Assembly: GCF_002285435.1 (NCBI RefSeq)
Contig: NZ_NSBT01000037.1
Span: 1,223,568 to 1,287,567, forward strand
From: Actibacterium ureilyticum
GTDB taxonomy: Bacteria > Pseudomonadota > Alphaproteobacteria > Rhodobacterales > Rhodobacteraceae
Direction: 5' to 3'
Length of the DNA stretch: 64,000 bases
In this document: in pieces, positions 33,657 to 41,688 of the stretch
Layout: each line of letters starts with the position of its first letter
Numbering within the stretch: the stretch's first letter is position 1
Made by a program: the position numbers and the translations under genes
Notes under the pieces: generated by a model
Databases searched by the model: none
What the model was told of the DNA's origin: nothing
What the model saw: only the letters and a program-made list of their open reading frames with translations

Positions 33657-36146
33657 TTAGAACTTCATTTCCAGCGCGGCCCAGATCTCGCGTCCGGGAC
33701 CGACATAGGTGAAGGGCTCGCCCGAGCGATAGGCCGTGTCGTAGTAGGTCTCGTCGGTCAGGTTATCGACGCCGAAGCGCACTGCGGCGGTGTCGTTTAT
33801 CTGATACGAACCCACCAGGTCGAAGGTCCAATAGGACGGCAGGCTGTTCTCGTTCGGAACGGTCGTGCCAAGATCGCGCTTGCCCATGAAGTTCGCCTGA
33901 ACGCCAAGCATCAGCGTGTCGGTGAAATCATAGGTGGCCAGCAGGTTGAACTGTTCATGCGCGATGGTTGCCAGCGGCAGGCCGACCGCTTCGTCATCGT
34001 CGCTTTCCAGAACCTCGCTTTCCATGAACACCGCACCGCCGAACAAGCCGAACCGGTCCGACACCTTGCCCGCGACGCCCAGCTCGATGCCGCGCATGCG
34101 GTATTTCAGCGTGTCCTGCGTCACCGATGCACCGCGCGGGCCGATATCCTCGCGCGCATTGCTTTTGGTCGTCTGGAACAGCGCCGCGGTCAGCAGCAGA
34201 TGCTCGTTCAGCTCGTATTTCGCGCCGAATTCATAGGAGGTGTTGCGCTCGGGCGCCAGGTCCTGGCCGCCCTCGTCAAGACCGCCGTAGGAGCCACCAC
34301 CGGCTGCGATCTCCTGCCCCATCGGGTTGGTCGACGTGGCCGCCGCCGCATAGAAGCGCAGGTCCTCGCGCGGTTTATAGGTCACGCCAATATTGCCGTT
34401 CAGCATCGTGTCCTTGCGGTCATAGACATAGGCCGAACCGTCGCGGGCAAAGCCGCTGCGCTCGATATCATAATGATCGACCCGCAGGCCGCCATTGACC
34501 GTCCATTGCGGCGTCAGGTCCACCGTGTCCAACACATAGAACGACGCGGTATCCACGCGCGTTTTGGTGAAGGTGTCCTGCCGCACCGGCGAGGCACCGG
34601 CCCAACAATCCGACGGATCGGGATCGATCACCGAAACGGTACAACCCCGCTGACCTGCGGGCGGCTGGTAGTCTTCGGATGTCAGGTTGTCATAGCCGGT
34701 GTATTTCACATCCTCGCGCGACAGGCTCACCCCCGTCACCCATTGGTGGTTCAGACCCATCCAGTCCGATCGGCCCGCCAGTTCCAGGTCGTTCGAGATG
34801 ACATCGGTTTCCTGATAGCGGCTCTTGAAGCTCAGCCCGACGGTCCAGTCCTCGGGGTTGGTCGAGCCGTTGTCGGTGACGCTGCTGGGGGCGGTCAGCA
34901 CGAAATCGTTGATCGAGGTCGATGCCCGCAACGTGTTCGTCAACGTCAGATCGGGCGCGATGTCCCAGATCAGACGACCGGTGGCGATATGCTGTTCGAC
35001 CTTCTGGAAATCCCGGCCGTCGACACCATAGAACGTGTCACGATCCACGCCGAATTCTGTGACCGGGCCATTGGGAATGTCGATGCCGTCGCCAAGATCC
35101 CCATCGGCGACATAGGGCACGCCCCAGTCCGGTGTCTGTTCGATCTTGGTATAGGTATAGTCCGCCTCGACCGTGACCGAGGGCGAGAAGCGATAGCGCA
35201 GCGCCCCGGCAAGACCGGTCCGATCATCCTCAACGTTTTCACGTCCAGCGATCTCGCCCTCCTGCAGCAGACCGTTCAGACGGAATTGCAGCTTGTCGTT
35301 TTCGCCCCAGTTGAAATCGATGGTCTGGCGCTTGGTGCCTGCGCTGGTGACCTTGGTCGTGGTGTGGAAGAAGTCGACATCCTGCGGCTTCTTGGACGCG
35401 ATGTTCAGCGCGCCGCCGGTGGTGCCACGCCCGCCAACGGTGCCCGCCGGGCCCTTGATCACCTCGACCTGCTCGGTGTTGAAGGTCTCGTGCACCGAAA
35501 TGCCGGGATCGCGCACGCCATCGACATAGATGTCGTTGTTGGCCTTGAAGCCGCGGATATAGATGTTGTCGCCAAACGAGCTACCGCCTTCGCCGAAACC
35601 AAGCGAGATACCCGGCGTGCTGCGCGCCAGTTCGCGGATCGACGTGGTACCGGTGGTTTCCAGCGTTTCCTGGGTGATCGCGGTCACGGTGCGGGGGATG
35701 TCCTTGACTTCGCCCGGCAGCTTGGAATTGGTCAGGCGGTCGGCCTTGAACGGCGCATCGGGGTCGGCGTTCGGGTTGGTGCCTGCGCGCGCGCGGGCCT
35801 CGGCGGCTGCGGCGGCTTCGGCAGCGGCGCGTTCGGCAGCCTCCTGTTCGGCGCAGACCGGCGTGCCGGCCAGTTCGGGTGTGCAGACCTGCGGCGCCTG
35901 TACCGTGCGTTGCGGTGCTGTCGCATTGCGCCGCGGCGTAGCCGCCGCGCGCGGTGCGGGTGCGGGCGCTTCGGTCGTTTCGACCTCGACCGTTGGCAGA
36001 ACGATCACCCCGCCTTCGGTTTCCTGTCCATATGCATGTCCGGCAAAACAGGCGGCCGTCAGTGATGCACCGAAAAGTGTAGCCTTCGCGCCGTTACGGC
36101 CCGTCGGGGCCGCGTGCGACCCCTGTCTCAATGTGCGCATTTCCAT
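33657..36146 (-). CDS. TonB-dependent siderophore receptor, Fiu/catecholate type (third)
   Basis: An 829-residue receptor. The signal peptide ends near GHAYGQETE (about residue 41). GVIVLPTVEVETTE may hold the TonB box. The TonB-siderophore plug follows: KDIPRTVTAITQETLETTGTTSIRELARSTPGISLGFGEGGSSFGDNIYIRGFKANNDIYVDGVRDPG and EQVEVIKGPAGTVGGRGTTGGALNIASKKP, as in Fiu. The barrel ends RFGVDNLTDETYYDTAYRSGEPFTYVGPGREIWAALEMKF. Between leader and plug lie about 80 extra residues: Pro/Ala/Arg-rich, then CTPELAGTPVCAEQ with two cysteines and an Ala-Glu-Arg helix. The neighbouring piuC-exbBD-tonB genes supply energy and processing. Confidence 0.92.
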   Translation of the reverse strand: MEMRTLRQGSHAAPTGRNGAKATLFGASLTAACFAGHAYGQETEGGVIVLPTVEVETTEAPAPAPRAAATPRRNATAPQRTVQAPQVCTPELAGTPVCAEQEAAERAAAEAAAAAEARARAGTNPNADPDAPFKADRLTNSKLPGEVKDIPRTVTAITQETLETTGTTSIRELARSTPGISLGFGEGGSSFGDNIYIRGFKANNDIYVDGVRDPGISVHETFNTEQVEVIKGPAGTVGGRGTTGGALNIASKKPQDVDFFHTTTKVTSAGTKRQTIDFNWGENDKLQFRLNGLLQEGEIAGRENVEDDRTGLAGALRYRFSPSVTVEADYTYTKIEQTPDWGVPYVADGDLGDGIDIPNGPVTEFGVDRDTFYGVDGRDFQKVEQHIATGRLIWDIAPDLTLTNTLRASTSINDFVLTAPSSVTDNGSTNPEDWTVGLSFKSRYQETDVISNDLELAGRSDWMGLNHQWVTGVSLSREDVKYTGYDNLTSEDYQPPAGQRGCTVSVIDPDPSDCWAGASPVRQDTFTKTRVDTASFYVLDTVDLTPQWTVNGGLRVDHYDIERSGFARDGSAYVYDRKDTMLNGNIGVTYKPREDLRFYAAAATSTNPMGQEIAAGGGSYGGLDEGGQDLAPERNTSYEFGAKYELNEHLLLTAALFQTTKSNAREDIGPRGASVTQDTLKYRMRGIELGVAGKVSDRFGLFGGAVFMESEVLESDDDEAVGLPLATIAHEQFNLLATYDFTDTLMLGVQANFMGKRDLGTTVPNENSLPSYWTFDLVGSYQINDTAAVRFGVDNLTDETYYDTAYRSGEPFTYVGPGREIWAALEMKF

Positions 36147-36174
36147 ATCCCTCGTTCAGTTTTTTGTTCCGCAA

Positions 36175-36207
36175 CAGACAGAACGTTTTTGTACGAACTG
36201 CTGTCTG
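36175..36207. promoter_or_regulatory. Inverted repeat CAGACAG-N19-CTGTCTG ahead of the third receptor
   Basis: Seven-base arms at 36175-36181 and 36201-36207 flank an AT-richer core, 29 bp upstream of the receptor start. An operator or an RNA leader hairpin is possible. It sits where an iron regulator would be expected. Confidence 0.35.
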
Positions 36208-36251
36208 AACCGAGGTCGTGGATGGCGAATCGTAGTTGCGGGCTTTTAACC

Positions 36252-36264
36252 TACAAAATTTGTA
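36252..36264. promoter_or_regulatory. Palindrome TACAAA-A-TTTGTA upstream of the third receptor
   Basis: Exact 6-bp arms around one central base, in an AT-rich patch about 105 bp before the receptor gene on the minus strand. It may be a regulator site; it matches no iron box I know exactly. Confidence 0.35.
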
Positions 36265-36344
36265 AGAAAAAGCGAAAGCTTACTGGAAACCGGATGAAAC
36301 CGCCCTGTTATCAAAAGCCTGCGCTCCCCGTGCCAAGACGGTTT

Positions 36345-37484
36345 TCAGCCCGGCAGTGCCGCCAGCAGCGCGGGGATCTGTTTCTTCAGCTTGAAGAACC
36401 CGCGGTCCGCATGTGGCCAGACCAGCGCGTCATAGGGGCGAAGCACCTGGTGCAGGGTGATCCCCTGGGCGCGCAGGGTCGCGCGGGCCTGATGCAGGCC
36501 GTCGGCCACGAACCCCGTCGGGACATGGGCGGTCACGACATCGCGCGTGCCCGCGCGGTGGGCCGCCTGGGCGATGGCCCGCCCCCACCCGTGGCCGACA
36601 TGGGTGTCGCCGCCAAGCGCGTCGCAGGTCGCGCGGACAGCAGCCTGGGCAAATCCCGATGCCTGGGGCGAGACGATGCCCAGCATGCCCGCGTGATCCT
36701 TGCACCCCGGCAGCCCGTGCAGGCAGTCCTCCTCGGTCACCAGCCGCAGCATCCCCTGCCCGGCGACCACGCTGCGCGGGCGCAGCGGGGTCCGGTCATG
36801 CGCCACCCGTTCGGTCAGCGGGGCCGCCGCTTCGTTCAATTGTCCTTGCGGAAAGAAACGCCCACCGGTGAACCGCGCGATATTCTCGGCCGTCGCAAGA
36901 TAAGGTTTTCCGCTGGTATGCAGCCCGGCCACCCAGCGCCAGCTGAGCGTGTTCGAGGCCGGATCGCCATCGCTCAGATTGTCCAGGAAAAACGCCGCGC
37001 CCAGTTCCCACGGCAGGCGCAGGGTGAAGATCCAGATCGACGCGAACCACATGCGCGCGTGGTTGTGCAGATAGCCGGTGTCGCGCAGTTCGTTGCACCA
37101 GTGATCGAAACAGGCGATGCCGGTCCGCGCATGGATCGCATCGGCGTAGTCGGCGGAGAGATCTGACTGGTGCTGAGCCAGCCCGTGCCGATAGGACGCC
37201 CAGACCGTCGGGTGCTGTTCCAGCCAGCCCTTGAAATATCCGCGCCAGAACACCTCCTGGATAAAGGACATCGCGGCATCGGCGGGGTGGTGGGACAGCA
37301 CGGCCTCCAGCACCTCCCACTCGGACAACAGGCGATGACGCAACCAGGGCGAGATCTGCGCGGTGACGGATCGGGTTCCCGCCGACAGGTCGAAATTGCG
37401 CCCCTCGCGATAGGCGCGCCCGGCAGCGGGCAGGAACTCGGCCAGCCGCGACAGACCGGCGGCGCGGGTTGGCACGAACCTCAT
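36345..37484 (-). CDS. Photolyase/cryptochrome-family FAD-binding protein, apparent domain-swapped order
   Basis: A 379-residue protein. Residues 1-225 resemble the C-terminal helical FAD domain of photolyases: RNFDLSAGTRSVTAQISPWLRHRLLSEWEVLEAVLS, SFIQEVFWRGYFKGWLEQHPTVW, FDHWCNELRDTGYLHNHARMWFASIWIFTLRLPWELGAAFFLDNLSDGDPASNTLSWRWVAGLHTSGKPY. Residues 255-379 (MLGIVSPQASGFAQAAVRATCDALGGD, DVVTAHVPTGFVADGLHQARATLRAQGITLHQVLRPYDALVWPHADRGFFKLKKQIPALLAALPG) read like the alpha/beta antenna domain, normally N-terminal. The start overlaps the DUF2256 stop (ATGA). A blue-light sensor or repair enzyme is likely; activity is unproven. Confidence 0.8.
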   Translation of the reverse strand: MRFVPTRAAGLSRLAEFLPAAGRAYREGRNFDLSAGTRSVTAQISPWLRHRLLSEWEVLEAVLSHHPADAAMSFIQEVFWRGYFKGWLEQHPTVWASYRHGLAQHQSDLSADYADAIHARTGIACFDHWCNELRDTGYLHNHARMWFASIWIFTLRLPWELGAAFFLDNLSDGDPASNTLSWRWVAGLHTSGKPYLATAENIARFTGGRFFPQGQLNEAAAPLTERVAHDRTPLRPRSVVAGQGMLRLVTEEDCLHGLPGCKDHAGMLGIVSPQASGFAQAAVRATCDALGGDTHVGHGWGRAIAQAAHRAGTRDVVTAHVPTGFVADGLHQARATLRAQGITLHQVLRPYDALVWPHADRGFFKLKKQIPALLAALPG

Positions 37485-37639
37485 GGCTTGTCCGCCTTGT
37501 CCTTGGCCAGATGCCGGTCGCGGCGGCACCGGGCCGAGCAATACCTGACCTCGTCCCAAACGGTTTCCCATTTCTTGCGCCAGGCAAAGGGCCGATGGCA
37601 GACGACGCAGGTTTTCGTTGGCAGATTGGCTTTCTTCAT
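37481..37639 (-). CDS. DUF2256 small zinc-finger-like protein
   Basis: A 52-residue basic protein: KKANLPTKTCVVCHRPFAWRKKWE, then VWDEVRYCSARCRRDR. The four cysteines (C-x2-C and C-x3-C) suggest one zinc site. The match to DUF2256 is over the whole length. These small proteins are repeatedly found beside, or fused to, photolyase/cryptochrome genes; here the genes overlap by ATGA. Function is unknown, but a partner role for the flavoprotein is a fair inference. An in-frame ATG at 37648 is an alternative start. Confidence 0.85.
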   Translation of the reverse strand: MKKANLPTKTCVVCHRPFAWRKKWETVWDEVRYCSARCRRDRHLAKDKADKP

Positions 37640-37808
37640 GTGTCCCATCAGCTTGCGGCGGCGCCAAAGCGGCCCGCCGGCGCCCTGATCCGATTACGCG
37701 ACAAGCCCGCCACCGGATCACCGGGCGCGGTGCGGCGCAGGGCCCGGGATTTCCCCGCGCCTTGTCTTCTGCGCCGCAAAACCCATTTTCCTTAGCGAAG
37801 GAGTGCAC

Positions 37809-39098
37809 ATGGATCGAAACACATCCGGCCTGCGTCATGCGCGCGTGATCGAGGGGCATCTGCAATGGCTTGACGGGTTCACCTCGGCCGCGCTTGGGGT
37901 GCTGGCGGTGGCGTCGGGCATCTATACCTATCTGGGGGTGCGGGGCCTGTTGGACGATGGCGGCGCGCTGTCGCTCTTTGCCTCGGTCGCCTATAGCGCG
38001 GCGGTGTCGACCGGCATCTTCGTCTTCTGGTCGTATCTGATGCGCCTGCTGCCCGCGATGCGCAGCGCGGCGTCGCGGTTGTGGCTGGTGGGGGCGATGG
38101 GGCTGGGATCGGCGGCGATTGTCGCGATGTCGTCTTGGCTGAACGCCGCCGCGTTGGCGGGGTCGGCAGCGGTCGAACAGCATCTGGCCCGCACGGTACA
38201 GGAATACCAGGCCTCGCTGGAACGCGCGCATGAGATCGCGTTGCAGGGACAGGCGCTGCGGCTGGATGTCGGGCGCACGCGCCAGGGGTTTCAGGACCTG
38301 TCGCAGCAAGAGGCCGTGGGCGGGCTGTCGGGGCTGGCCGGACGCGGCGCGGTCTTTCGCATCCTGACCCAGAAGGCCGATGAGCTTTCGGCGCTGGAGG
38401 AGCTGATCGCCGCCCAGGAAGCCCCCGTCGCCGCCGCCTTTGCCGAGGGCAACGCGATCCTCAGCCGGATGCGCGCGCTGACCGTGGCGCCGGGACCGGT
38501 CGATGATCGGGGCGTCGAATTTTCCGAGGAATCCGTGCGTCTGGCCGGTGTGATCACCGCGCTGCGCCAGCTGTCTGTCGCCGGGCTGGTGGACCGCACG
38601 GCGCGCGACCTGTCGCAATCGGTGATCATGCCGCAACTGGATGCCAGCGATGCGGGCGGCCAGGCCGCGCAGCAGGCAACGATCTCCTCCCTGCTCGAGG
38701 TGCTGGCCCAGCGTGCGCAGACGCTCCAGGCCGCCGCAGCCGAGGTGCTGGCGTTGGAGCCCGCGGCCGAGGTCGTCTATACACCCATTTCGACCGCCGA
38801 TGCGGTGATCCGCTATGCGGGCAATTTCGCGCCGTCCTGGGCCGGGGCCATCGCGATTGACCTGTTGCCCGCCGTTCTGGTGTTGATCGTCGCGGTGGCG
38901 CAGGCGGCGATCCGGACGGGCCGCGAGCCCGCCACGCCCGAGGATGCCATGACCGTCGCCGAGCTGCGCGCCGCCGTCATCGCCCTGCGCCAGGTCGAGG
39001 CCGCCGAGGTGCGGGGCGTCGAGCCTTCCCAGCCCGAAGAGGAGGACGCGGACGAGGCATTCGGGCCGGTCCCGCTCAGGAAACCCGGCGGTGAGTGA
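37809..39098 (+). CDS. Membrane protein of unknown function with a large helical extracytoplasmic domain
   Basis: I do not recognise this 429-residue protein. It has three N-terminal membrane segments (about 25-45 ALGVLAVASGIYTYLGVRGLL, 53-76 LSLFASVAYSAAVSTGIFVFW, 90-115 LVGAMGLGSAAIVAMSSWLN). A roughly 210-residue Ala/Gln/Glu-rich helical domain with coiled-coil character follows (HLARTVQEYQASLERAHEIAL, LAQRAQTLQAAAAEVLALEPAAE). A fourth membrane segment (AGAIAIDLLPAVLVLIVAVAQ, about 343-365) and an acidic cytoplasmic tail end the protein. AAGGAG lies 5 bp before the ATG at 37809. It overlaps the ClpP-like gene by 8 bp, so the two products probably act together at the inner membrane. Confidence 0.75.
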   Translation: MDRNTSGLRHARVIEGHLQWLDGFTSAALGVLAVASGIYTYLGVRGLLDDGGALSLFASVAYSAAVSTGIFVFWSYLMRLLPAMRSAASRLWLVGAMGLGSAAIVAMSSWLNAAALAGSAAVEQHLARTVQEYQASLERAHEIALQGQALRLDVGRTRQGFQDLSQQEAVGGLSGLAGRGAVFRILTQKADELSALEELIAAQEAPVAAAFAEGNAILSRMRALTVAPGPVDDRGVEFSEESVRLAGVITALRQLSVAGLVDRTARDLSQSVIMPQLDASDAGGQAAQQATISSLLEVLAQRAQTLQAAAAEVLALEPAAEVVYTPISTADAVIRYAGNFAPSWAGAIAIDLLPAVLVLIVAVAQAAIRTGREPATPEDAMTVAELRAAVIALRQVEAAEVRGVEPSQPEEEDADEAFGPVPLRKPGGE

Positions 39099-39840
39099 GG
39101 GCAGCGCGCCGCGCGCGGCCACGCCGCATCGCCTGTTGCGTTGGCTTCTGGGGGGCCAGATCGGCATCGCGCTGTTGCTGGTGCTGTTCGACCTTGGCCC
39201 GGCCCTGCCGCGCATGTTGCAGCCGACATCTGCGCCCGAGCTGGACCAGCCCACCCGACCCGGCGACCAGACCCGCCATTACCGCCCGCGCGACCCGGCC
39301 AATCCCGGCCCGGGCATGAGCCCCGACATGCCGCGCCGGTTGATCGCCGAGCCTTTGCGGATCGACGACCAGGCCGCGCTGCATCTGCGCGGTGCGATCA
39401 CCCCCGGCGACGGGGCGCGGATCGCCGCGGAACTGCGCCAGCAATCGCCCGCCATCGTGACGCTGGACAGCCCCGGCGGCAGCGTGACCGATGCGCTTGA
39501 ACTGGGACGCACCCTGCGCGAGATCGGCGCGGAAACGCGGCTGCGCGACGGGGCGGTCTGCATGTCGGCCTGCCCTTATGTCTTTGTCGGTGGCACGACC
39601 CGCCGCGTGGCCGAAGACGCGCGGTTCGGCGTGCATCAGCACAGTTTCGGGGAATCCACCATCCTGCCCGCGTTTCTGGCGGTCGAGGATATTCAGCGCG
39701 GCCAGGCGGGGGTTCTTGATCATCTGGACGACATGGGCATCGACCTGCGGATCATGGGTCCCGCCATGTCGACCCCCGCAAACGAGATCTATATCCTGAC
39801 CCCCGAAGAGCTGTCGGATTGGAACGTCGTCACCGACTGA
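39091..39840 (+). CDS. Membrane-anchored ClpP/crotonase-fold protease-like protein
   Basis: A 249-residue protein. One N-terminal membrane anchor (LLRWLLGGQIGIALLLVLFDLGPAL, residues 15-39) precedes a Pro/Arg-rich linker and a domain resembling periplasmic ClpP-like proteins (COG3904 type). It shows ITPGDGARIAAELRQQSPAIVTLDSPGGSVTDALELGRTLREIGAETRL, then GAVCMSACPYVFVGG with the candidate nucleophile Ser159, then RFGVHQHSF with candidate His182. The start is a GTG at 39091, inside the end of the preceding gene. Its proteolytic activity is inferred from these residues only. Confidence 0.8.
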   Translation: MSEGSAPRAATPHRLLRWLLGGQIGIALLLVLFDLGPALPRMLQPTSAPELDQPTRPGDQTRHYRPRDPANPGPGMSPDMPRRLIAEPLRIDDQAALHLRGAITPGDGARIAAELRQQSPAIVTLDSPGGSVTDALELGRTLREIGAETRLRDGAVCMSACPYVFVGGTTRRVAEDARFGVHQHSFGESTILPAFLAVEDIQRGQAGVLDHLDDMGIDLRIMGPAMSTPANEIYILTPEELSDWNVVTD

Positions 39841-39850
39841 ACCGCACGCC

Positions 39851-40900
39851 CTAGCTGTCCAGAACGATCAGATCGCGCGCGGCCACCGAACAGGCCACAT
39901 CGCTGCCGATCTTCGGCGGCGGCTGGTCGATGCGGTTGAACGTATCCAGCAGAATGGGCGCCCCGCCCCACCGGGTTTCGATGCGGATGACCGAGCCCAG
40001 AAAATGCACATTCTCGACCGGGCCGGTAAAGGTGATCTCGCGCCCGGAATCGGCGCCCAGGCGGATCGCCTCGGGCCTGAGGGCAAGCGGCACGGTGCCC
40101 GGCGTCAGCGCCCGGCCCAGCGTGACCTCGGCCTCGCCGATGCGCACGCGGCCATCAGCGGGCGCAAGCACCTGCCCGTCGATCAGGTTCAGACGGCCCA
40201 CGAACTCGGCCACGAACCGGTTGGCGGGGGTCGAATAGATGTCATAGGGCGCGCCGACCTGCTGGACGATGCCGCCGCTCATCACCACGACGCGGTCGGA
40301 GATCGACAGCGCCTCTTCCTGGTCGTGGGTCACGAAAACGGTGGTGATGCCCAGACGGCGCTGGATCTCGCGGATCTCGTCGCGCAGGGAAATCCGGATC
40401 TGTGCGTCCAGCGCAGACAGCGGCTCGTCCAGCAACAGAACCTGCGGCTGTACCGCAAGCGCGCGCGCCAGCGCCACGCGCTGTTGCTGACCACCCGACA
40501 GCTGGAACGGGTAACGCGGGCCGAATGCGCCCAGCCCGATCAGGTCCAGCATCTCGGCCACGCGTTCCTTGCGCGCGCTTTTGGACATGCCCGTCACCCG
40601 TAGGCCAAAGGCGACGTTCTGCGCCACTGTCAGGTTCGGAAACAGCGCATAGGACTGAAACACCATACCCACATTGCGCTGGTTCGGGCGCAGGGCGGTC
40701 ACGTCCTGCTCGCCGATGCGGATCACCCCGGCGGTGGGCGTCTCGAACCCCGCGATCATCCGCAACACGGTCGTCTTGCCGCAACCCGACGGCCCCAGCA
40801 GCGAGATGAACTCGCCCCGTTCGATATCCAGGTTGAAATCCTTGACCACCCGGGTCTGCCCAAAGGATTTCTGAAGCTGTGCGATTTGAAGAAATGACAT
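39851..40900 (-). CDS. ABC transporter ATP-binding protein, PotA/FbpC-like
   Basis: A 349-residue ATPase with Walker A GPSGCGKTT near residue 36, Q-loop MVFQSYALFPNLT, signature LSGGQQQRVALARAL, Walker B VLLLDEPLSALDAQIR and H-loop THDQEEALSISDRVVVM. A C-terminal TOBE domain (from GRLNLIDGQVL) contains PLALRPEAIRL. It matches the spermidine/putrescine and ferric-ion group. It is the last gene of an operon of binding protein, two permeases and ATPase, coupled by ATGA. The gene is convergent with the ClpP-like gene, 10 bp away. Confidence 0.9.
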   Translation of the reverse strand: MSFLQIAQLQKSFGQTRVVKDFNLDIERGEFISLLGPSGCGKTTVLRMIAGFETPTAGVIRIGEQDVTALRPNQRNVGMVFQSYALFPNLTVAQNVAFGLRVTGMSKSARKERVAEMLDLIGLGAFGPRYPFQLSGGQQQRVALARALAVQPQVLLLDEPLSALDAQIRISLRDEIREIQRRLGITTVFVTHDQEEALSISDRVVVMSGGIVQQVGAPYDIYSTPANRFVAEFVGRLNLIDGQVLAPADGRVRIGEAEVTLGRALTPGTVPLALRPEAIRLGADSGREITFTGPVENVHFLGSVIRIETRWGGAPILLDTFNRIDQPPPKIGSDVACSVAARDLIVLDS

Positions 40901-41688
40901 CAGGACCTCTTGGCGCGGGCATGCGCGGAAAAACGGCTGAAGAATTGCATGAGCCCCATGCAGAACCAGGTGATCGAGAACGCAATGACCGCCAGCGCGG
41001 CGGGTTCATAGGCGCGGTTAGCACCGATCAGCTGCATGTATGGCCCGAAGGCGGGACGGTTCAGCAGGGCGGCCAGAACGAATTCGCCAATCACGATGGC
41101 AAAAGTCAGGAACGCGCCCGACATGATGGCGATCACCATGTTCGGCATGATGACCCGCGCCAGGATGGTGACCCAGCCCGCGCCCAGGATCTGCGCGGCC
41201 TCGGTCAGGGTGCGCACGTCGATGCTGCGCAGCCCGGTATCCACCGCGCGATACATGTATGGCAGCGACAGCGTGGCGTAGCCCATCATCAACAGGAAAT
41301 CCGTGCCGCGGGCCGAACCGGTCAGCGGCAACCAGGACGAGGTGTTGTAAAGCCGGATATAGCCGAAGACGATCACGATGGGCGGAATGACCAGCGGCAG
41401 CAGGGTGATGAATTCGATCACCGGACGCAGGCGCGGAAAGCGCAGCCGCACCCAATAGGCCGTGGGCACCACGATCAGCACCCCCACCAGGATGGTCAAC
41501 AGCGCCATAACGACGGAATAGCCAAATGTCTCGCGGAATTTCGGGTCCTCGAACACCCAGCGATAGGCGTCGAGCGAATATTCCCCCCGCCGCTTGCGCA
41601 GCGAAAACTCAAGCGTGCCGATCAGCGGCAGCGCGAAATAAAGCAGCCCCAGAAGGAAGGCCGCCCAGGACCAGAATTTCACCTTCAT
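40900..41688 (-). CDS. ABC transporter permease, PotC-like
   Basis: A 262-residue inner-membrane permease. It opens with SWAAFLLGLLYFALPLIGTLEFSL. The EAA loop is EAAQILGAGWVTILARVIMPNMVIAIMSGAFLTFAIVIGEF (EAA---G---------I-LP pattern). ATG 41688 overlaps the upstream permease stop (ATGA) and has AAGG upstream; a GTG at 41697 is the alternative. It pairs with the next permease to form the channel. Confidence 0.88.
   Translation of the reverse strand: MKVKFWSWAAFLLGLLYFALPLIGTLEFSLRKRRGEYSLDAYRWVFEDPKFRETFGYSVVMALLTILVGVLIVVPTAYWVRLRFPRLRPVIEFITLLPLVIPPIVIVFGYIRLYNTSSWLPLTGSARGTDFLLMMGYATLSLPYMYRAVDTGLRSIDVRTLTEAAQILGAGWVTILARVIMPNMVIAIMSGAFLTFAIVIGEFVLAALLNRPAFGPYMQLIGANRAYEPAALAVIAFSITWFCMGLMQFFSRFSAHARAKRS

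Noticed and set aside
33111..36065. A 984-codon plus-strand frame opposite the third receptor and PiuC
   Set aside because: It has no recognisable domain and is exactly antisense to well-supported genes. Similar shadows occur at 24936-27242 and 36345-39254 on the minus strand.
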